DNA of 64,000 nt from Mytilus trossulus (lineage: Eukaryota; Mollusca; Bivalvia; Mytilida; Mytilidae), in NCBI RefSeq assembly GCF_036588685.1, contig NC_086376.1, positions 27,193,930-27,257,929 on the forward strand. The letters are read 5' to 3'. The position numbers were made by a program, and so were the translations under genes. Every line of letters begins with the position of its first letter. Positions within the stretch are counted from its first letter, which is position 1. Shown piece by piece: positions 59,401 through 64,000 of this stretch. Under the pieces are notes generated by a model. It did not search any database, was not told the origin of the DNA, and was given only the letters and a program-made list of their open reading frames with translations.

Positions 59401-60119
59401 AAAGATAGATCTGATATACAGTAAGTATTACTACAGACATAAGCTGGACAAAAAGATAAATCTGATATACAGTATGTATTACTACAGACCTTTGCTGGAC
59501 AAAAAGATAAATCTGATATACAGTATGTATTACTACAGACCTTAGCTGGACAAAAAGATAAATCTGATATACAGTAAGTATTACTACAGACCTTAGCTGG
59601 ACAAAAAGATAAATCTGATATACAGTATGTATTACTACAGACCTTAGCTGGACAAAAAAGATAAATCTGATATACAGTAAGTATTACTACAGACCTTAGT
59701 GGGACAAAAAGGTGCCAGCTGAAGGACGCCTCTGGTGAGGGAATTTCTCACTACATTGAAGACTTTTTGGTGACCATTCTGCTGGTGTTTTTTCTATGGT
59801 CGGGTTGTTGTCTCTTTGACACATTCCCCATTTCCATTCTCAATTTTATTTGTAGCTTAGATATGGGTAATGTAGGTAGCATACATATTTTTGTTTAACC
59901 ATGAAAATCTCTTTTGAAGCAATATTTGAATGATAATAATTTATGTAGTGAGAGGTTATGTATTTGTTGACTGTTTATTGGTTAGTCATTTAGGTTCTAG
60001 ACTCACTCATTATGTTTTATTTAATAGATTTATAGAATTTGGGAAATACAGCTGTTCTCATCTGTTGACTGCATGCAGCACAGAAAGTTTAGTTACCTGG
60101 AATCTATCATCCTGCACAG
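32378..60119 (+). CDS. WDR75: WD repeat-containing protein 75 / UTP17 (14 exons resolved, 3' end beyond window)
   Basis: Coding exons are 32378-32493, 34922-35051, 39707-39772, 40129-40222, 41045-41151, 46221-46285, 52618-52722, 53172-53260, 54794-54949, 56538-56734, 57219-57406, 58300-58463, 59132-59318 and 60028-60119. Phases agree at every junction and give about 585 residues of an expected 800 or more. WDR75 is a component of the t-UTP/UTP-A module of the small-subunit processome in the nucleolus, needed for pre-rRNA transcription and early processing. Diagnostic blocks shared with the human protein are GECIRNLHGHTNTVTGIVVN, FTCVACHPTDVCVVTG, YLLSGGHECVLVKWQ, FLPRLGAPI, DPRSKALVTNGKIGHLQFYS and GSLLCVGFGSVLTIWD, all from WD blades. 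In-frame ATGs at 32339, 32351, 32378 and 32411 are possible starts; 32411 gives the best length match to human, 32378 the better context. The C-terminal acidic tail is outside the window. Confidence 0.93.
32494..34921 (+). other. WDR75: WDR75 intron 1
   Basis: Contains a fragment (32640-32735) of the GTCAAAGAGACA repeat family and AT-rich low-complexity DNA around 33530-33720. No other gene is seen. Confidence 0.6.
34922..35051 (+). CDS. WDR75: WDR75 coding exon 2
   Basis: Acceptor ATGTTTCAG, donor ACAG|GTAAAC. Encodes CLFCCSESLIKVFSTESGEC then NLHGHTNTVTGIVVNPNNKL, the first WD blade. Confidence 0.92.
35450..35565 (-). repeat. Interspersed repeat fragment in WDR75 intron 2
   Basis: TTGTTATCCATTCGTTGTAG, GCTTTTGATTTTGCCATTTG and GTTCAGTATTTTTGTGATTT in the family order, as at 10115-10235. 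Confidence 0.7.
35973..37074 (+). repeat. 36-bp minisatellite, about 30 copies, in WDR75 intron 2
   Basis: Unit AACTAGAGCTTTGGCATTCC followed by AAACAATTAAGATTGA. Since 36 is a multiple of three, the array stays open on both strands (plus: a 12-residue repeat with TIKIETRALAFQ; minus: a repeat with LECQSSSFNLNC). Variant units (CATTACAAACAATTGAG; GACATTCCAAGCA) recur at 252- and 108-base intervals, showing higher-order duplication of blocks. I treat the long frames as artefacts of the array. Confidence 0.95.
37075..38589. other. WDR75 intron 2, segment between two minisatellites
   Basis: Mixed single-copy DNA, AT-rich. GTTCTGTATAGGTT/GTTCCGTTTAGGTT phrases near 37770-37840 form a weak local duplication. 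No gene is seen. Confidence 0.45.
38590..39703 (+). repeat. 24-bp minisatellite, about 46 copies, abutting WDR75 exon 3
   Basis: Unit CACTATAATTTATACATACT plus TTGA, with ACATTGGTTG, ACATTCTTTG and ACATACTTTG variants grouped in blocks that repeat. The in-phase frame reads an 8-residue repeat (DTIIYTYF). The last unit, CACTATTATTTCAG, has mutated into the exon 3 splice acceptor. Confidence 0.95.
39707..39772 (+). CDS. WDR75: WDR75 coding exon 3
   Basis: Encodes ILSCSFDQSVIQWDYSDGVL-LK (human LYSCSLDGTIKLWDYIDG). Its acceptor TATTTCAG directly follows the last unit of a 24-bp minisatellite. Confidence 0.9.
40129..40222 (+). CDS. WDR75: WDR75 coding exon 4
   Basis: Acceptor TGTTGTAG, donor CAAG|GTAGGT, phase 1. 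Encodes VYQLHYPLHDISVSSHQETP then VLILKRQTSRQ. Confidence 0.85.
40223..41044 (+). other. WDR75 intron 4 with a repeat fragment
   Basis: 40395-40490 holds a terminal fragment of the family at 20030-20430 (GTTGTCTCATATGCAATCAT...). The open minus-strand frame over 40348-40677 partly overlaps this repeat and has no homology I recognise. Confidence 0.55.
41045..41151 (+). CDS. WDR75: WDR75 coding exon 5
   Basis: Acceptor CTGTTATAG, donor TCAG|GTAAGT. Encodes YDIIECIMQKDSAPQINVLL and ends SMAVGCQ. The exon end and donor are repeated downstream at 51-bp spacing. Confidence 0.87.
41139..41312 (+). repeat. WDR75: 51-bp tandem copies of the exon 5 end plus splice donor
   Basis: TTGGTTGTCAGGTAAGTCTG, the end of exon 5 with its donor, begins at 41141 and recurs at 41192, 41243 and (decayed to GGTAATTA) 41294, exactly 51 bases apart. 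Three extra units therefore sit at the start of intron 5, two with an intact GTAAGT. Confidence 0.93.
41693..42432 (-). repeat. Retroelement B-A block, outer copy (740 bp)
   Basis: Matches 42749-43488 without indels; the one difference I see is G at 42301 against A at 43357. It starts TTTATTCTGTTGTCCTTGAG and ends GGTGAATTTCGTAATGGTC. Confidence 0.95.
42303..42340. other. Paired 8-bp hairpins in the retroelement A block
   Basis: GATGAAGC/GCTTCATC with a GAT loop (42303-42321) is followed at once by TCGTAGCA/TGCTACGA with a GGG loop (42322-42340). The pair is conserved in all three A blocks. Confidence 0.85.
42749..43522 (-). repeat. Retroelement B-A block, inner copy
   Basis: Copy of 41693-42432 that continues 34 bases further, to GAGTGACCCCC, as the right-hand A block (45494-45815) does. 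Confidence 0.95.
43808..44827 (-). CDS. Tyrosine recombinase of a DIRS/Ngaro-type retroelement
   Basis: 339 residues. The N-terminal half is a SAM-like core-binding domain (SEGTKVSYETGYNHFLKFLL). The C-terminal half is the catalytic domain with the first arginine in FYGFLRCGEF (about residue 172), HxxR in GHSFRIGAATTAG (about 290) and the presumed nucleophile tyrosine in CRYIRTS (about 323). These proteins integrate a circular DNA intermediate by site-specific recombination. The frame is uninterrupted. Its start overlaps the end of the RNase H frame by 40 bases in another phase, as is common in this group. Confidence 0.9.
   Translation of the reverse strand: MHSSKCIRSNVALSETVSNLWNFSISEGTKVSYETGYNHFLKFLLLNGISVTDSKPYSVSEDLLIYFATHCFQHLKLQYSTIKLYICGIRHRCLKDNICSPFNNSSNNLERLSLFLNSIKRLQKPIIKDRLPITFDILQHLCVKLKEGIFSPFIDQMLYTAFTVAFYGFLRCGEFTIRRSKSFDCNNNLCISDVLFYSDYVILHLKQSKTDPFRMGVDIQLHKLNHDCCPFKALHDYLIVRNTMFKFQNNNALFIDESGKALEREFFISKLKHLLGICGYNPQSFNGHSFRIGAATTAGKSNIEDHLIKTLGRWKSNSYCRYIRTSKNVIKKAQQKLSS
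44788..45493 (-). CDS. RNase H region of the same retroelement (N-terminally truncated)
   Basis: The open frame reaches back to the A block at about 45493 (CKSSCTKRELLQLLGHLNFA), which is the standard stretch just after the reverse transcriptase in this group. The RNase H acidic residues are visible in MELFTDAASTIGFGG, AFLELYPIV, FWCDNEATVAIV and NQISDALSRL. There is no natural start codon at the edge, so the protein is probably not made as such. The absent upstream RT shows an internal deletion. Confidence 0.85.
45494..45815 (-). repeat. Retroelement terminal A block (322 bp)
   Basis: Matches 43201-43522 closely. It is the 5' end of the element on the minus strand and contains the paired hairpins described for 42303-42340. 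Confidence 0.92.
45832..46150 (+). other. WDR75: WDR75 intron 5, right part
   Basis: AT-rich DNA after the retroelement; nothing is recognised. Confidence 0.45.
46145..46214 (+). repeat. WDR75: Direct duplication before the exon 6 acceptor
   Basis: TAGTTTTGTGAGATTAACCT followed by TCATATGT occurs twice in tandem (about 46150-46178 and 46181-46209), ending 11 bases before exon 6. Confidence 0.9.
46221..46285 (+). CDS. WDR75: WDR75 coding exon 6
   Basis: Acceptor TTATTTCAG, donor GTCAG|GTAAGT, phase 2. Encodes NKVIATIDETVLYVQNQKKK. It is the founder of a large exon-derived array in the next intron. Confidence 0.88.
46233..47962 (+). repeat. WDR75: About 26 tandem copies of the exon 6 end plus splice donor
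   Basis: The unit is about 64 bp. It holds ACAATTAATGAAACTGTCTT, ATATGTACAGAATCAGAAG, AAAAAAGTCAG, then GTAAGTGG and a C run of 5 to 21. The first copy is the coding exon itself (ATTGATGAAACC), from which the rest differ by few bases. Almost every unit keeps CAG|GTAAGT. Copies are highly alike and the main variation is C-run length, so the array is young. Long frames across it are artefacts. Confidence 0.95.
47963..49299 (+). other. WDR75 intron 6, segment after the exon-derived array
   Basis: Mostly single-copy-looking DNA. No gene or named element is recognised. Confidence 0.4.
49300..49780 (-). repeat. Long bivalve repeat, partial reverse copy
   Basis: Carries GGGCAAAGCTTTATACGACC, GCAGAAGTCGAACCCTGAAC and CATTCAAGCTTGATACAGCT in the order I recall for mussel DNA. 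It is the same family as 4575-5345, where GGGTTCGAACTCTGCGATCG is the facing end. Confidence 0.65.
49781..50614 (+). other. WDR75 intron 6, further single-copy segment
   Basis: No recognised feature. Confidence 0.4.
50615..52142. repeat. Nested inverted-repeat (fold-back) region
   Basis: Outer arms: TTATTCGTGGGGTACCAATT near 50623 faces AATTGATACCCACGAATTAA near 52107 in reverse complement. Inner arms: TTGCGCCGATCTGCATTTCA and CATTTGCGCCGAA (51230-51292) face ATGAAATCGGCGCAAATGAA (about 51935-51955) and AGCGCAAATG. The arrangement resembles a fold-back or MITE-like insertion nested in another repeat. No transposase frame is present. Confidence 0.6.
52330..52442 (-). repeat. Further copy of the CGTGGGTACCAATTTT repeat
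   Basis: ACCACAAAAATTGGTACCCA followed by TGAAAATAGATGAATCCAC resembles the outer arms of the fold-back region, same strand as its right arm. Confidence 0.6.
52618..52722 (+). CDS. WDR75: WDR75 coding exon 7
   Basis: Acceptor TTTTGTAG, donor ATTG|GTAAGT. Encodes HTLEKTQQTEFTCVACHPTD then VVTGCQNGRIYYW. Confidence 0.92.
52855..53130 (+). repeat. Mussel-type repeat, opposite orientation to 20030-20430
   Basis: AAATGTGGTATGATTGCAAA, CCGCATAGTCAGCTATAAAA, GAGAAAACTAAGGGTTCATT and TCTGACTTGGGACAGGCATA, in family order. It ends about 40 bases before WDR75 exon 8. Confidence 0.75.
53172..53260 (+). CDS. WDR75: WDR75 coding exon 8
   Basis: Acceptor ATTCTAG, donor GAAG|GTTTGC. Encodes YNIFRKDKVVKTYYHWHALP then VLDLCFTVEG. 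Confidence 0.91.
53261..54793 (+). other. WDR75: WDR75 intron 8
   Basis: AT-rich DNA; no recognised element. Confidence 0.45.
54794..54949 (+). CDS. WDR75: WDR75 coding exon 9
   Basis: Acceptor GTATCTAG, donor AATG|GTAAGT. Encodes SYLLSGGHECVLVKWQYNSD then FLPRLGAPINRV, the most diagnostic WDR75 block. Confidence 0.93.
54950..56280 (+). other. WDR75: WDR75 intron 9, left part
   Basis: AT-rich DNA; no recognised gene or repeat. Confidence 0.45.
56285..56490 (+). repeat. Degenerate tandem repeat, unit about 33-46 bp
   Basis: TGACCTTGACTGGCTTTAAA followed by GCCCTGTGTTTAA repeats about five times, best preserved at 56395-56475. Confidence 0.75.
56538..56734 (+). CDS. WDR75: WDR75 coding exon 10
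   Basis: Acceptor TTTGACAG, donor TGAT|GTAAGT. Encodes KQVYQGLTCAHLSVQ and DPRSKALVTNGKIGHLQFYS. Confidence 0.92.
56885..57125 (+). repeat. Copy of the GTCAAAGAGACAACAACCC repeat in WDR75 intron 10
   Basis: TTGTCAAAGAGACAACAACC, GAGCAGAAAACAGCCCATGC and TTTCAGGCTCCTGGCCCAGA follow the family order, with a diverged middle. It ends about 95 bases before exon 11. Confidence 0.6.
57219..57406 (+). CDS. WDR75: WDR75 coding exon 11
   Basis: Acceptor ATTTTTAG, donor GAAA|GTAAAT, phase 2. Encodes LDIVGQNYISPENMAKPLTV then DFSCHGDWLATVELW and LRLKFWQF. Confidence 0.92.
57407..58299 (+). other. WDR75: WDR75 intron 11
   Basis: A moderately GC-richer patch at 57555-57680 (ACGAGACCAAGCAAGGCCAC and similar phrases) may be an interspersed repeat. 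Nothing else is recognised. Confidence 0.4.
58300..58463 (+). CDS. WDR75: WDR75 coding exon 12
   Basis: Acceptor TCTCGCAG, donor TACA|GTATGT. Encodes YTLNTTVELPHNFPVTCLKI and AVTTSLDNYFKTWTLVDDTN. Confidence 0.91.
58565..58645 (+). repeat. Two tandem copies of a roughly 41-bp unit
   Basis: ACACACAAGTAACAACAATA followed by AAATAACTGAGTTGA stands twice in a row. Confidence 0.8.
58701..59040 (-). pseudogene. Remnant of a non-LTR retrotransposon C-terminal domain
   Basis: On the minus strand FRTCPTCKTLEDENHFLLYC has the CxxC...HxxxxC zinc-knuckle spacing seen at the end of LINE reverse transcriptases (compare FCTNCNHPVEDNKHFFFICP in the LINE at 61.4 kb). After FNDMAMDNPV the reading shifts and continues as FPNLSNIEKLVVLLNPSNII in another frame, so it is broken. 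Confidence 0.7.
59132..59318 (+). CDS. WDR75: WDR75 coding exon 13
   Basis: Acceptor TATTTCAG, donor ATACA|GTAAGT, phase 2. Encodes KNKKWMCKFSGYYRYSP, DDGSLLCVGFGSVLTIWDPD and LLQTLAGQKDQSDI. Its last 48 bases plus donor are repeated downstream. Confidence 0.9.
59269..59707 (+). repeat. WDR75: 51-bp tandem copies of the exon 13 end plus splice donor
   Basis: The unit GTATTACTACAGACCTTAGC plus TGGACAAAAAGATAAATC and TGATATACAGTAA starts in exon 13 and repeats about eight more times at about 51 bases. Most units keep ACA|GTAAGT; some have GTATGT. The exon copy has GATCAATCT where most intronic copies have GATAAATCT. Confidence 0.95.
59708..59858 (-). repeat. Inverted copy of the GTCAAAGAGACAACAACCCG repeat
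   Basis: GCCAGCTGAAGGACGCCTCT through CGGGTTGTTGTCTCTTTGAC to CCATTTCCATTCTCAATT. It is joined directly to the last unit of the exon 13 array. Confidence 0.8.
60028..60119 (+). CDS. WDR75: WDR75 coding exon 14
   Basis: Acceptor TTTAATAG, donor CACAG|GTTAGT, phase 1. Encodes FIEFGKYSCSHLLTACSTES then LVTWNLSSCT (human LLGATENGILCCWNLLSC). Confidence 0.88.
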
Positions 60120-60530
60120 GTTAGTTTATTTTATGAACAACAAGGTAATTACCTTCTGAACTACAATAGATAAGCCAAAATACAGTAAACAGCAAAACAA
60201 TAATATCATGATAAAATCTGTAAATAAAGGGCCTTCACTGAAGTTTTGGATCTATTAGTTGAAGCTATTATACAACTTTTTTTTTGCTATTTTGCAATTA
60301 TATTAAAATCTATAATAGATAGAGAGAAAGTGTCACTAGCAAAAATGGTCAGCAATATCTACAAGAAAATTTGGTCATGAAAATCTGTAGCTCAATTGCT
60401 GTTGTAGTTTTTGTTCTCAAATGACTTGACATGTTTTTGGTACTTTTTTTAATAATCTCTCTTTAGTCTATCTGTGTGCATGACTACTGTCACTGTTGCT
60501 CATTATTTTGATGTTGAATATTTTTGACAG

Positions 60531-60615
60531 GTGAGCAATTAATTCTCCAGGCAGGTTCTAGATTTTTCATATCAGAGGATGTCTGGAAACCAAACAATTT
60601 ATTTTATAAAGCCTA
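60531..60615 (+). CDS. WDR75: Candidate WDR75 exon 15 or alternative terminal exon
   Basis: After TTTTTGACAG the phase carried from exon 14 reads G-EQLILQAGSRFFISEDVWKP and stops at TAA (60613-60615). The first seven residues could continue the blade; the rest does not align convincingly with human WDR75. It may be a short exon using a GTTCTA donor near 60555, a truncating alternative end, or chance. Confidence 0.25.
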
Positions 60616-60635
60616 AAGTTCTTTCATATGTTCTC

Positions 60636-60999
60636 ACTTTATGTTTATGACTAAGATCTGTCTTAAGTTTGTAGTAATCATATGTTAATGACTAAGATCT
60701 GTCTTAATATTGTAGTAAACATATGTTTATGACTAAGATCTGTCTTAATATTGTAGTAAACATATGTTTATGACTAAGATCTGTTAATATTGTAGTAAAC
60801 ATATGTTTATGACTAAGATCTGTCTTAATATTGTAGTTAACATATGTTTATGACTAAGATCTGTCTTAATATTGTAGTTTAGTTTTAGTTTAAACATATT
60901 TATTTATATTGTAGTTAACATATGTTTATGACTAAGATCTGTAACTACATATGTTTATGACTAAGATCTGTCATAATATAGTAGTTAACATATGTTTAT
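60636..60999 (+). repeat. 46-47 bp minisatellite, left part
   Basis: Unit ACATATGTTTATGACTAAGA followed by TCTGTCTTAATATTGTAGTA; about eight units, some shortened, with an inserted TAGTTTTAGTTTAAACATAT-type phrase at 60882-60905. The array resumes at 63173 after a LINE insertion. Confidence 0.92.
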
Positions 61000-63172
61000 T
61001 TTGATTTTAAACATATTTTATTCATTAAGATATGAAAAGGATTGAGCAACAGGCACAGCCTATAAAAGCTCTCTCCATAATACATGTACAAGGTATGATT
61101 CAATTTATACAACAACTGTATTTAAAATAATGCAATTTAGTGGAACATGCATGCTACTTGTGAGCACACACGAGCAAAATATGTTAACAGTGTTACTTAA
61201 TAAATGCAAAGTATAAATAAATATATAGGCAATTAATCATCAGTTATTTAAATTACCTTGAAACATGCAAATATCCTTTATAAGTCATTAGAAATATATA
61301 TATGGCTTGAAGGAGACACTAAGCTTGCTTAGTGGAATAAATGAATTAACGTTGGAGTGTAGAAAAAAAATAAAAAAATAAAAAATAAAACTAGATGAAA
61401 CAAAAATTAAGTAAGTTTCAAACAAAACGTTGAGTGTCACTGATATATTTCTGAACAGATTTAAAAATAGCAATATTCATATCATATGATAATAATCTGT
61501 TTCCAAAAAGTAGTAATTCAATATTTATGTCAACATTATCAACAATGGAGTAAATGGAATCAAGAAGGATCTGTCTTACATCATTATACTTAGGGCAAAT
61601 AAAAAAGAAATGTTTGTTATCCTCAACAGGATGGTTACAGTTTGTGCAAAAAGTGTTCTCAGATAAGAACTGATTAAATAAATGAGATTTAAGGTTGCTA
61701 GCATTATTTCTGAGTTGACAATGACTTATATTAAGTTTCCTTATCCCATAGTTGAAAGGTTTAAATATATCACCAGTCCTATAAAACTTATCCAGTCCAC
61801 TTCTAAATATACCCAAACTTGGTGACTTTTGTAAGCTCAAAGGAAGACTATTCCAAAGTCTTATAGTGGAAGGAATGAAACTATTAAAATAAGAGCTAGT
61901 TCTAGCAAGAGGCGGGTGAAAAGTGTTATTTTCATTCCTCAAAGTATAAGGGGTTTGTCTGGGAAGATATGGCTGGATTAACTCATATAAGTATGCAGGT
62001 GTCATCCCATTTAATATTTTATAGAATAGTATAAGCTTATGTTTATTACGTCTATTCTCCAGAGTTTCTAAACCTAATTCAATATAAAGTTTCTGTCTGG
62101 AGGAATTACGTCGTAATCCTGTAATAATTCTAGCAGCTTCTATCTGAATATTTTCAAGGAGCTCAGTCTCATGCTGGGAACAATTGCCCCAAATAACATC
62201 ACCATATTCTAATATAGGTCTAATAAAAGCATAATAAATACGGATAAGTGAACTCCTATCTAATAAGTGCTTAACTTGGCGAAGCACAGAAAGACGAGAG
62301 CATGCTTTTTTATAAATAATATCAATATGTGTATGCCATGAAGCTGATGACTGAAATGTTATCCCAAGATGACAGTGAATATTTATTTTCTCAACCTCTT
62401 CACCATTTATCCCAAAAAATACAGGTGGATGCTCCCTTTCCCTTCTAGTAAATACAATATTTTTAGTTTTCTTAGAGTTAAATTGAACAGCCCATGATTT
62501 TGCCCAATTTGAGATAACATCTAAGTCATTAGTTAAAGAAGCGGCTGCTACATCATGATCATCATCTACTATGACAAATAAAGAGGTGTCATCTGCAAAA
62601 AGTCTAATATCATTAGCAATGTCATTAACTATATCATTTATATAAACAAGAAACAGAAAGGGTCCCAAAACTGATCCCTGGGGGACACCTGCATGTACAC
62701 TTCTTAGAGTTGACGAAAAGCCTTCTGAAACTACCTTTTGTTGACGATCCGAAAGATAACTTTCTATCCACGATAAGAGCTGGTCATTTAAGCCAGATTG
62801 TTTCAGTTTAAATAAAAGTCCTTTATGCCAAACTTTATCGAAAGCTCTAGATACATCACAAAATACAAACCTAACATCCCTACCACTATCCATATTACTA
62901 ATAATTTTATGATATATTTCGATTAACTGATTAACAGTAGAATCACCTGGTTGGAATCCAGATTGAAACTTTGACAAAAGGTTATTACTCCTCATATAAT
63001 TATACAAATGTTTAAATAAAACTTTTTCCATAATCTTACAAACAATACTAGTAACAGATATTGGACGATAGTTTAGAGCTGAATGTGGACTACCTTTTCC
63101 TTTAAAGATAGGATTAACATGTGCAATTTTCCATAACAGTGGAACCTGTTTAACTGATAGAGACATATTAAA
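61000..63172 (-). mobile_element. 5'-truncated non-LTR retrotransposon (Jockey/CR1-L2-like) inserted in a minisatellite
   Basis: The element is antisense, its 3' end at 61000 and truncated 5' end at about 63172. TAACATATGTTTAT stands at both borders (60986-60999 and 63173-63186), matching a target-site duplication, though the same string is part of the minisatellite unit. The coding part begins within the reverse transcriptase, so endonuclease and ORF1 are lost. The single long open frame suggests a recent insertion. The 3' end reads as AATGAATAAAATATGTTTAA on the minus strand rather than a pure poly(A). Confidence 0.88.
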
Positions 63173-63178
63173 TAACAT
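61418..63178 (-). CDS. Reverse transcriptase of a non-LTR retrotransposon, N-terminally truncated
   Basis: 586 codons without a stop. RT motifs in order: PIFKGKGSPHSALNYRPISV, FQSGFQPGDSTVNQLIE, FVFCDVSRAFDKVWHKGLLF, AGVPQGSVLGPFLFLVYIND and LFADDTSLF (the YADD-type active site). After a thumb region comes a C-terminal knuckle, FCTNCNHPVEDNKHFFFICP. The first few residues derive from the flanking minisatellite, and the first element-encoded ATG is near 63166. With no endonuclease domain it cannot be autonomous. Confidence 0.92.
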   Translation of the reverse strand: MLFNMSLSVKQVPLLWKIAHVNPIFKGKGSPHSALNYRPISVTSIVCKIMEKVLFKHLYNYMRSNNLLSKFQSGFQPGDSTVNQLIEIYHKIISNMDSGRDVRFVFCDVSRAFDKVWHKGLLFKLKQSGLNDQLLSWIESYLSDRQQKVVSEGFSSTLRSVHAGVPQGSVLGPFLFLVYINDIVNDIANDIRLFADDTSLFVIVDDDHDVAAASLTNDLDVISNWAKSWAVQFNSKKTKNIVFTRREREHPPVFFGINGEEVEKINIHCHLGITFQSSASWHTHIDIIYKKACSRLSVLRQVKHLLDRSSLIRIYYAFIRPILEYGDVIWGNCSQHETELLENIQIEAARIITGLRRNSSRQKLYIELGLETLENRRNKHKLILFYKILNGMTPAYLYELIQPYLPRQTPYTLRNENNTFHPPLARTSSYFNSFIPSTIRLWNSLPLSLQKSPSLGIFRSGLDKFYRTGDIFKPFNYGIRKLNISHCQLRNNASNLKSHLFNQFLSENTFCTNCNHPVEDNKHFFFICPKYNDVRQILLDSIYSIVDNVDINIELLLFGNRLLSYDMNIAIFKSVQKYISDTQRFV

Positions 63179-63403
63179 ATGTTTATGACTAAGATCTGTC
63201 TTAATATTGTAGTTAACATATGTTTATGACTAAGATCTGTCTTAATATTGTAGTAAACATATGTTTATGACTAAGATATGTCGTAATATTGTAGTAATCA
63301 TATGTTTATGACTAAGATCTGTCGTAATATTGTAGTTAACATATGTATATGACTAAGATCTGTCGTAATATTGTAGTTAACATATGTTTTTGACTAAGAT
63401 CCA
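63173..63403 (+). repeat. 46-47 bp minisatellite, right part
   Basis: Continues the unit of 60636-60999 (ACATATGTTTATGACTAAGA) for about five copies, with TCGTAATATT variants toward the right. Confidence 0.92.
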
Positions 63404-63600
63404 GGGCTTTCCATTAAAATTGAAGTAGCAGGCTAAATTAAAATCATAGGCGGCTGTAACATGCGTTCGGCGAAGCCGGACGCCCACCAAGCTGTAAGCT
63501 TGGTGCCTTACAGCAGGGGGTCTGGGGGCCGCTCAAGGCCCCCAGAAGCTCTGGCATAAATAGAGCAAAATCCTGCATTCTCGCGATCTCCTGGCACCTA
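63404..63600 (+). repeat. GC-rich interspersed element with three consecutive hairpins
   Basis: Begins CCAGGGCTTTCCATTAAAAT. Three stems follow: GCGTTCGGC/GCCGGACGC with a GAA loop (63463-63483, one G-T pair), CACCAAGCT/AGCTTGGTG with a GTA loop (63485-63505) and CTGGGGGCC/GGCCCCCAG with a six-base loop (63522-63545). I recall similar GGGGGTCTGGGGGCC elements scattered in invertebrate genomes. No open frame. Confidence 0.75.
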
Positions 63601-64000
63601 ATTTCATCTTTCAAATCACCATTTTTTATGTATGAAATTAAAGAGAGAAAAAAAAAATCTTAAAGAAATTTCATTTTTTTTTACGTTAGTTTTTTATTTT
63701 CATTACCTTATGCTTAAAATTCATTTACTTTTAAAGGAGATTTATTTTTATAATAATCCGGTTTGTTAAAAATCTTGATCGATTTATTTTGCATAACTAC
63801 GTGCATTTGTAAACAAATGACCCCTTTTCTCTCTGTTACGCGTATTTAAATCATACAATTATTTCTCAAGCATTGACAGAAAATTGATATATCCTCTGAT
63901 TTTCTCTTTTTTTGTAAACTGTTCAACAAGTCGGATACATAAATCATTTGGAAATGTTTTTTATTTGAGGTCGAGTCGACAATGTTCTACTTTTGTTTTT
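63601..64000. other. Right edge, unassigned
   Basis: AT-rich DNA with no exon of WDR75 or other feature that I can support. Confidence 0.45.

Noticed and set aside
1-64000. tRNA, rRNA or other standard RNA genes
   Set aside because: I saw no cloverleaf with A and B box promoters and no rRNA-like sequence; a covariance-model search would be needed to exclude weak cases.

Overview
The window is AT-rich animal genomic DNA: spliced genes with GT-AG introns of 0.35 to 9 kb, and introns and spacers crowded with short interspersed repeats, minisatellites and retroelement copies. Several repeats are ones I recall as abundant in marine mussels (Mytilus), so a mytilid bivalve is the most likely source. 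That is recognition from memory, not a search result.

Layout. 1-330: C-terminal end of a transposon-integrase-derived protein (KRBA2-like) with a cysteine-rich tail. 2346-3657 (+): a complete two-exon AP5S1 gene, the sigma subunit of the AP-5 adaptor complex. 6381-24127 (-): a ten-exon gene rebuilt from splice sites and reading phase, encoding a 701-residue bHLH-PAS protein of the aryl hydrocarbon receptor type; its first coding exon is only 11 nt and intron 1 is 9 kb. 24.1-32.3 kb: spacer with three minisatellites between two divergently transcribed genes. 32378-60119 and beyond (+): WDR75/UTP17, a WD-repeat protein of the small-subunit processome. Fourteen coding exons are resolved and the C-terminal part lies past the right edge. 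WDR75 introns hold two large in-phase minisatellites, an internally deleted DIRS/Ngaro-type tyrosine-recombinase retroelement (about 41693-45815, antisense), a fold-back repeat region and LINE remnants. A 5'-truncated LINE (61000-63172, antisense) has landed inside a 46-bp minisatellite. The right end carries three consecutive strong hairpins.

The most unusual observation is in WDR75. At three exons (5, 6 and 13) the last bases of the exon plus its 5' splice site have been tandemly amplified into the following intron: 4 copies of 51 bp, about 26 copies of about 64 bp, and about 9 copies of 51 bp. Each copy keeps a GT donor or a variant of it. The exon 3 acceptor grows out of a 24-bp minisatellite, and the exon 6 acceptor is preceded by a short direct duplication. 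Repeated tandem growth at splice junctions of one gene is the signal I would follow first.

The genes share no obvious pathway: AP5S1 acts in late-endosome trafficking, the bHLH-PAS protein should be a nuclear transcription regulator, and WDR75 acts in nucleolar pre-rRNA processing.
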